A program made the translations under genes and the position numbers. This document shows, piece by piece, positions 7,947 through 12,194 of a stretch of DNA of 12,194 nucleotides (the first letter of the stretch is position 1; each line of letters begins with the position of its first letter). Origin of the DNA: an uncultured Gardnerella sp. Lineage in GTDB: Bacteria; Actinomycetota; Actinomycetes; Actinomycetales; Bifidobacteriaceae. The notes under the pieces were generated by a model. That model was not told the DNA's origin and made no database searches. It was given only the letters and a program-made list of their open reading frames with translations. The stretch is taken from the NCBI GenBank assembly GCA_947292085.1, contig CAMYPN010000028.1:1-12194 (forward strand), given 5' to 3'.

Positions 7947-9026
7947 ATGACAGAACTCGATCCAACAGAACTGCGCAGTAGCCTAGATAAGCCTTTCGGC
8001 ACGAACCGCGTAATCGCAAGTGACCAAATGATGGCAGCTTCTATTACCCCAGCTCAGTATCGCTACCATCACGGTTCGCGAGTGCGCCCAGTTAATTGGA
8101 ACAATATTGTTGACGACAAAGATTTGGACGTTTGGAATCGTCTTATTGCTAACTTCTGGCTTCCTGAAAAAGTGCCACTGAGCAACGATATTCCTTCTTG
8201 GCGTTCCCTCACCGATCTTGAGCGCAAGACAACTACTCGCGTTTTTACAGGCTTGACTTTGCTTGATACCAGCCAGGCAACTATTGGTGAGCTTTGCCAG
8301 ATTGAGCACGCTCGCACTGAGCACGAGCAGGCTATTTACACGAATATTGCTTTTATGCAGTCGATTCACGCTCGCTCCTACTCCTCTATTTTCTCCACTC
8401 TTTGTTCTAGCGAGGAGATTGACGAGGCTTACCGTTGGGCTGTTGGTAACGACGTTTTGCAGCAGCGCGTTACCACTGTGCTTTGCGAGTACGAGAGTGA
8501 AGATCCGCTTAAGCGCAAGATTGCAGCAACTATGCTTTCTTCTCTGCTTCTTTACGCGGGCTTCTACCTTCCGCTTTACTTTGCTTCTCGCGGCAAGATG
8601 ATGAACACTGCCGATATGATTCGCCTAATTTTGCGCGATAAGGCGATTCACGGCTACTATTCTGGCTACAAGTTCCAGCGCGGTTTGGAGCTTAGAAGCG
8701 AGAACGATAAGAAGAATCTTGAAAAGTTCACTATGAACTTGCTTGATACTTTGTACGATTTGGAAGTTGAGTATTCTGGTCAGATTTATGAAGGATTTGA
8801 CTTCCACGATGACGTTTTTGATTTCGTTCGTTACAACGCTAACAAGGCTTTGATGAACCTTGGCTACCCAGCTAAGTACAGCGAAGAAGAAACTCACGTA
8901 AGCCCAGAAATTCTCGCAGCTCTTTCTCCTGCAGCCGACGAAAATCACGACTTCTTCTCCGGCTCTGGTTCCAGCTACATTATGGGCAAGTCGGTTGAAA
9001 CCGACGACGATGATTGGGATTTCTAG
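7947..9026 (+). CDS. nrdF: Ribonucleotide reductase beta subunit NrdF, class Ie type (QSK variant, predicted metal-free)
   Basis: Generates the radical used by NrdE. It has 359 residues, with about 35 N-terminal residues ahead of the conserved core; AGGAG (7937-7941) supports ATG 7947. The R2 helical fold is readable throughout: NFWLPEKVPLSND (Asp81), FTGLTLLDT, YTNIAFMQSIHARSY, LYAGFYLPLYFASRGK, NTADMIRLILRDKAIHGYY, and the NrdE-binding tail DDDDWDF. Compared with class Ib NrdF (which reads FMESVHAKSY, LESFLFYSGFYLP and RDEAVHGYY), three metal-ligand glutamates are changed to Gln138, Ser198 and Lys232, while Asp81, His141, His235 and the radical-site Tyr145 remain. This Gln/Ser/Lys combination is one of the two known class Ie patterns (the other is Val/Pro/Lys, as in mycoplasmas), where the tyrosine becomes a metal-free DOPA radical with NrdI and O2. 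The change is seen in the sequence; the metal-free chemistry is inferred from the family. Confidence 0.95.
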   Translation: MTELDPTELRSSLDKPFGTNRVIASDQMMAASITPAQYRYHHGSRVRPVNWNNIVDDKDLDVWNRLIANFWLPEKVPLSNDIPSWRSLTDLERKTTTRVFTGLTLLDTSQATIGELCQIEHARTEHEQAIYTNIAFMQSIHARSYSSIFSTLCSSEEIDEAYRWAVGNDVLQQRVTTVLCEYESEDPLKRKIAATMLSSLLLYAGFYLPLYFASRGKMMNTADMIRLILRDKAIHGYYSGYKFQRGLELRSENDKKNLEKFTMNLLDTLYDLEVEYSGQIYEGFDFHDDVFDFVRYNANKALMNLGYPAKYSEEETHVSPEILAALSPAADENHDFFSGSGSSYIMGKSVETDDDDWDF

Positions 9027-9064
9027 TCACTGATTAATTATTGCACCAAAACAGTGCATACATT

Positions 9065-9123
9065 TAGATTCATGTGACTCGTATTTTTCTGTTAGCAGAA
9101 GAATACGAGTCACATGAATTCTA
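9065..9123. repeat. Long hairpin between convergent nrdF and the AlbA_2 gene
   Basis: An 18-bp perfect inverted repeat (9068-9085 with 9102-9119) continues inward through one G-T pair and five more pairs to a TTAG tetraloop (9092-9095). It continues outward by three pairs across a one-base bulge at 9120, reaching the stop codon of the minus-strand gene. It most likely ends transcription from both sides, but neither side has a T-tract, and the stem is far longer than a usual terminator. A dispersed palindromic element is an alternative. Confidence 0.75.
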
Positions 9124-10536
9124 GTCTACTTCCCAATGTCCGTTCTTCCCTTTTCCAACATATCTTATATAAGAAATTTCTTTTATATACCTTGAAATTG
9201 TCTTTTCGTTAATCTTCAATTCTTCAGCCATAAATCTACGGCTAACCTTACTGTCATATTTTATCATCTCAATAATTTTACTTTTCAACTCTTCTGGAGA
9301 CATTCGAGGGACATTTCGAGGGACATTTCGAGGGACATTTTCTCCCCCAACTTTCTGAGTTGCTATCTTTTTCAGAGGAATAATAGTTCTAAATATATTT
9401 CCTTCTTCAAATAACGGATTTTGTTCTGAATAAAGCTGTGTATACTTATATGTATTTCTCATACCTGATCCGAGTTCATCTGCAAGACCTATTTCTCTGA
9501 ACACTTTAGATATAGCTGGATTCTTGGGAAATGGCTCAAACTTCTGTAAATCCAAAGCTCCCATACCATGAGCCAAGTTACTGTTTTCAACAACAATCTT
9601 CTCATCATCAATAATCATCTTTGCTGGTAAACCGCTTGAATAATCTCTATGCGCTAATGTATTAGAAACTATTTCGCGAAGTATTCTATCTCTTGCATTT
9701 ACATTGACAATTCCATCCAAAACAAATAAATCATTCAAATGTTTTTGCCCAAACTTTATAAGCCTATCGTAACTATCTATTAGATTAGTTATAATGACGT
9801 CTCTATCATCATATCTATCCTTATTTTCCACCCTAAATATTGCGTCAGTTTTGTGTTGTGGAAGAACAGACATAATAGAGTTGTCTTTCCCAAATAAAAG
9901 TATTGCTGCCAGCGTAATGCCTTCACGTTTGGTTTCTGGATCTGTAAGAATCAAACTAGCACTTCTAAGAAGCTCCTCATTAGTCATATTTTCCCAAACA
10001 TGATTTTTGTTTCGAGAAACAGCCATCTCTTTAGCTTTATCAATGATAGAATCATCAAGAAAATCAATATCAAGATTTGGATATACTCTATTAACAAAAT
10101 AGCTTCCTTGCTTTCTTGAATATAACTTATACACAAGTTCAGAATTATCTGTGATATTGATATCTCCCTCATAAGATCTATCCCAAATTCTTCCATTATG
10201 ACGGCACACTTGATAACCTTCTGGCACCCTTATATAAACTACTTTTTTGTCATCTACATCAAAGACTTCAGGAATCAGATAAAGCGGTGGATACATCTTT
10301 TGCGGATTGTTTATTGCAGTAGTAAATTCTTTAATAACTTTATCAATCTTATCTTTATTAACACCAACAATCTCTTTTTTATCATTTACACCAAGTAAAA
10401 TATGTCCTCCATTTCTATTGTTGAAAGAACATACTGTATCAAAGACATCCTTAGTTAAAGCATCCCTAGATTCTTTAAATTCAACATCTAGTTTTTCACC
10501 ATTTTTAATGAGATGCTTTATCTCTTCAGAGTTCAT
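9121..10536 (-). CDS. AlbA_2 (Schlafen-type) / GHKL-ATPase family putative transcriptional regulator
   Basis: This family is usually annotated as an ATP-binding or RecG-like putative transcriptional regulator; its exact role is not established. The product is 471 residues. The N-terminal AlbA_2 domain (about 1-130) shows EKLDVEFKES (14-23) and GGHILLGVND (43-52). The middle to C-terminal HATPase_c_4-like region has RILREIVSNTLAHRDYS (284-300) and a glycine motif ELGSGMRN (354-361). A linker of (NVPR)x3 (400-411) leads to a C-terminal winged-helix segment (about 412-471: RRFMAEELKINEKTISRYIK). GGAG (10544-10547, minus strand) lies 7 bases before ATG 10536; an in-frame GTG at 10554 is upstream of that site. 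Arg AGA, Ile ATA and overall AT-richness differ from the neighbouring nrd genes, suggesting acquisition by transfer. Similar proteins are common near mobile elements and defence genes, but no defence partner is present here. Confidence 0.85.
   Translation of the reverse strand: MNSEEIKHLIKNGEKLDVEFKESRDALTKDVFDTVCSFNNRNGGHILLGVNDKKEIVGVNKDKIDKVIKEFTTAINNPQKMYPPLYLIPEVFDVDDKKVVYIRVPEGYQVCRHNGRIWDRSYEGDINITDNSELVYKLYSRKQGSYFVNRVYPNLDIDFLDDSIIDKAKEMAVSRNKNHVWENMTNEELLRSASLILTDPETKREGITLAAILLFGKDNSIMSVLPQHKTDAIFRVENKDRYDDRDVIITNLIDSYDRLIKFGQKHLNDLFVLDGIVNVNARDRILREIVSNTLAHRDYSSGLPAKMIIDDEKIVVENSNLAHGMGALDLQKFEPFPKNPAISKVFREIGLADELGSGMRNTYKYTQLYSEQNPLFEEGNIFRTIIPLKKIATQKVGGENVPRNVPRNVPRMSPEELKSKIIEMIKYDSKVSRRFMAEELKINEKTISRYIKEISYIRYVGKGKNGHWEVD
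9305..9340 (-). repeat. In-frame 12-bp tandem repeat coding (NVPR)x3
   Basis: Three perfect copies of CGAGGGACATTT (plus-strand reading) at 9305-9316, 9317-9328 and 9329-9340. Because 12 is a multiple of three, copy-number changes keep the frame and only change linker length between the ATPase and winged-helix parts. Confidence 0.92.
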
Positions 10537-10660
10537 ATCTAATCTCCAATACACACTAAAAATCGTCTTTGATAATCTTAAACTACCTCAATGCATACAA
10601 AATAACTTCTTACATTCAAATTGAACACTGAGCAAGTTAGTTACTGTAAACTTTCTAAAC

Positions 10661-10689
10661 ATTATACTGTTCACTTCACTAACACCCAA
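10661..10689 (-). promoter_or_regulatory. Candidate promoter of the AlbA_2 gene
   Basis: On the minus strand TTGGGT (10684-10689) is followed after exactly 17 bases by a consensus TATAAT (10661-10666). It would give a leader of about 120 bases before ATG 10536. The -10 is perfect, the -35 only partial. Confidence 0.45.
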
Positions 10690-10868
10690 CACATATTTTT
10701 CTATTCGCCTATGCAATATGTGGCGTATTTTTATTAAATAAATACTTTTACGAGACATTTTTTATCTCGTGCAAACTTTGAAAAAGCGAAAGGCAATGCG
10801 AAGACATTATTATACGAATTCAAATAGTACATATGACTGCTAAATTGAACTCAAGCTATTATAACCGC

Positions 10869-10896
10869 GATTATTATAATCGTAATTATAATAATC
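10869..10896. repeat. AT-rich perfect palindrome with 4-base loop
   Basis: GATTATTATAAT (10869-10880) and its complement ATTATAATAATC (10885-10896) flank CGTA. Related ATTATA/TATAAT-type words continue on both sides (10857-10916). It could be a protein-binding site or a cruciform-prone spacer; no assignment is possible from sequence alone. Confidence 0.7.
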
Positions 10897-10919
10897 TAAA
10901 TTATATTATTTTGCAATAT

Positions 10920-10996
10920 ACTCAAAGCAATCACACGTTATCGTGGCAAAAATCGCAAAATTAGCAAAAACTGCCACGATAACACGCGATTTGAGT
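10920..10996 (-). terminator. Two-tier stem-loop just after the histidine kinase stop
   Basis: An inner perfect 12-bp stem GTTATCGTGGCA (10937-10948) with TGCCACGATAAC (10972-10983), and an outer 7-bp stem ACTCAAA (10920-10926) with TTTGAGT (10990-10996). It begins 4 bases past the minus-strand stop, so a terminator or mRNA 3'-end stabiliser is the simplest reading. No T-tract follows, which makes intrinsic termination uncertain. Confidence 0.5.
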
Positions 10997-11000
10997 GATG

Positions 11001-12191
11001 CTAGTTTAGTGGAATAACAACATTGACCAGCCACGCATCATCATCTTTTTGAGCGCTTAAAGATCCACCTAAACGTTCCACAGATTTTTTGTGGAACAGT
11101 AGCCCTTTTCCAAAAACAAGCCTTTCGTCAAACTTGTTCAACATTGAAATCGAATTCATACACATTATTTTGCATTCTCGCTCATCAACCGTAACATTCA
11201 TAGAAAAATCAACGCTAGTATTGCAATGCTTGCGAATATTAGTAAGCAACTCGCTGCACATGCGAATAGCACATTGAGCTTTTTCAGTACTAACAGTTGC
11301 AGATGCAGCAAAATCACTACTCCCTGAACTTTTATCAAGCACTGTTATAGAGCCATAATATCCAAGCTGCTCGCAAATCTTACGCTCAGCTTGCAATCGT
11401 GCGCGAATATTGCATAGGAAATCAGCCAAAGTCATGCAATTATTGCCATTAGAATCATAAATAAACTGCGTGCTAACAATATTTGAATCTAAAGAATCAT
11501 CATACTTATGCTCAGCTTGCTCAAGCAGGCTGATAACAAGTCTCGCTTTGGAAAGTGCATTACGCGAATGCTCAACAATCTGCTCTAACGATTCTTTTGT
11601 ATGTTCATTGTTCTCAGCATATAAAGCATCCGTTGCAAGCAACGTAATATCAGTAATCTCATTGTTCACATCGTCGTGCAATTGCAATGCAACAGACGCA
11701 ATATAAGACTGGAATTCACCGCGCACAATATCCATTTTTGCGCGATTATTTTCCTCCAACATGGTCAAATACTTGCGCAAAGCGTAACCGCAAATCATGG
11801 AAATAAGAATAAAACAAGGAAAAGTAAGCGGAATGTACGCCATTTTTGCAAAGTACATAATATTCAGCGAAACTATGTACGCACAAAGCAAATACTTCCA
11901 CGAATCGTAAAAGCCTGCAACAAACATGCTAGCAATCAATGAAAAAAGAAAGCAAGTTGCATTTACGCCTGGTACTGCTAACGTTACGCAATATAAAATC
12001 GGAGTTACGAGGGATATTTGACGCGAAAAAGCAATCAAAAGAAATATTGCGAACATCCAAACGTATTGGCACACAGATTGCTGCGGGTTATGCCACAACC
12101 CAGCTGTATTGCAAGATTGCACATCCATTGACACTACAAGAATCGCCAATATTATGAATAAAGTTCGCTGAATTTTCCAGCTTTTAACCAA
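11001..12191 (-). CDS. Membrane sensor histidine kinase, NarL/DesK-like, start uncertain
   Basis: Likely the sensor half of a two-component system. The frame is open to the window edge; TTG at 12189-12191 is the first possible start in view, but its ribosome site would lie outside, so the protein (396 residues as counted) may be longer. About six hydrophobic segments lie near residues 9-22, 43-56, 60-75, 79-95, 100-116 and 119-137. A linker follows, then a HisKA_3-type motif LQLHDDVNNEIT with candidate phospho-acceptor His172. The ATPase part has an N-box SELLTNIRKHCN (Glu314, Asn318, His322) and a distal GKGLLFHKKSVERLGGSL (361-378). The usual Asp-x-Gly-x-Gly D-box between them is not recognisable. 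No response regulator gene is visible; it may lie beyond the right edge. Codon use resembles the host genes. Confidence 0.82.
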   Translation of the reverse strand: MVKSWKIQRTLFIILAILVVSMDVQSCNTAGLWHNPQQSVCQYVWMFAIFLLIAFSRQISLVTPILYCVTLAVPGVNATCFLFSLIASMFVAGFYDSWKYLLCAYIVSLNIMYFAKMAYIPLTFPCFILISMICGYALRKYLTMLEENNRAKMDIVRGEFQSYIASVALQLHDDVNNEITDITLLATDALYAENNEHTKESLEQIVEHSRNALSKARLVISLLEQAEHKYDDSLDSNIVSTQFIYDSNGNNCMTLADFLCNIRARLQAERKICEQLGYYGSITVLDKSSGSSDFAASATVSTEKAQCAIRMCSELLTNIRKHCNTSVDFSMNVTVDERECKIMCMNSISMLNKFDERLVFGKGLLFHKKSVERLGGSLSAQKDDDAWLVNVVIPLN

Positions 12192-12194
12192 CTC

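Larger units (their letters stand above)
10537..11000. other. Gene-free AT-rich spacer with several inverted repeats
   Basis: These 464 bases lie between the start of the AlbA_2 gene and the end of the histidine kinase gene. I see a candidate promoter, a small ACGAGA/TCTCGT hairpin (10750-10755 with 10765-10770), an AT palindrome and a larger stem-loop next to the kinase stop, but no supported gene. A 15-codon frame at 10796-10843 lacks enough support to call. Confidence 0.7.

Noticed and set aside
7947..9026. NrdF as a degenerate pseudogene because metal ligands are missing
   Set aside because: The three changes match a known functional class Ie pattern, and the fold, Tyr145, both histidines and the NrdE-binding tail are preserved in a complete operon.
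9305..9340. CRISPR-like array
   Set aside because: The 12-bp units are directly adjacent with no spacers and lie in frame inside a gene; this is a coding tandem repeat.
10796..10843. A 15-codon frame (MRRHYYTNSNSTYDC) in the spacer
   Set aside because: The AAAGG before it is only 2-3 bases from the ATG, there is no homology I recognise, and frames this short occur by chance.
10937..10983. DnaA boxes or replication origin suggested by TTATC words and AT-rich palindromes
   Set aside because: The sequence TTATCGTGG does not match the TTATNCACA box, there is no cluster of boxes, and no dnaA, dnaN or gyr gene is nearby.

Overview
The window looks like chromosomal DNA from a low-GC member of the Bifidobacteriaceae, most likely Gardnerella. 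Three things point there. The zwf-opcA pair is an actinobacterial arrangement, because OpcA is an actinobacterial G6PD partner. The base composition is AT-rich for an actinobacterium. The NrdF subunit is of the rare Q/S/K type that I recall being reported from Gardnerella. The species call is inference; the gene calls rest on readable motifs.

Layout. (1) 1-2836, plus strand: the 3' part of zwf (glucose-6-phosphate dehydrogenase), then opcA overlapping it by an ATGA, then pgl (6-phosphogluconolactonase). (2) 2918-4372, minus strand: gnd (6-phosphogluconate dehydrogenase), convergent with pgl, with a shared hairpin terminator between them. Together these are the oxidative pentose phosphate branch. 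(3) 4373-4796: a 424-base divergent intergenic region with two NrdR-box-like palindromes 32 bp apart. (4) 4797-9026, plus strand: nrdH-nrdI-nrdE-nrdF, a complete aerobic ribonucleotide reductase operon. (5) 9065-9123: a very long hairpin. (6) 9121-10536, minus strand: an AT-rich, probably acquired gene for a Schlafen-AlbA_2/ATPase-type regulator, carrying an in-frame 12-bp tandem repeat. (7) 10537-11000: a gene-free AT-rich stretch with several inverted repeats. (8) 11001-12191, minus strand: a membrane sensor histidine kinase whose start may lie outside the window.

Main result. NrdF keeps the fold, the radical-site tyrosine and the C-terminal tail, but three of the four carboxylates other than the first Asp that bind the dimetal centre in ordinary class Ib enzymes are replaced: Glu to Gln138, Glu to Ser198, Glu to Lys232. 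This is the signature of class Ie ribonucleotide reductase, in which radical chemistry is reported to run without a metal on a tyrosine-derived DOPA, with NrdI needed for activation. NrdI, NrdE and NrdH are all present and look intact, so the system appears functional rather than decayed.

How the genes connect. Zwf and Gnd make NADPH and ribose-5-phosphate. NADPH is the electron source for NrdH (through thioredoxin reductase) and can serve flavin reduction for NrdI. Ribose-5-phosphate is the sugar of the nucleotides that NrdEF reduces. The two units are divergently transcribed and may be separately controlled; the neighbourhood is suggestive but does not prove co-regulation.
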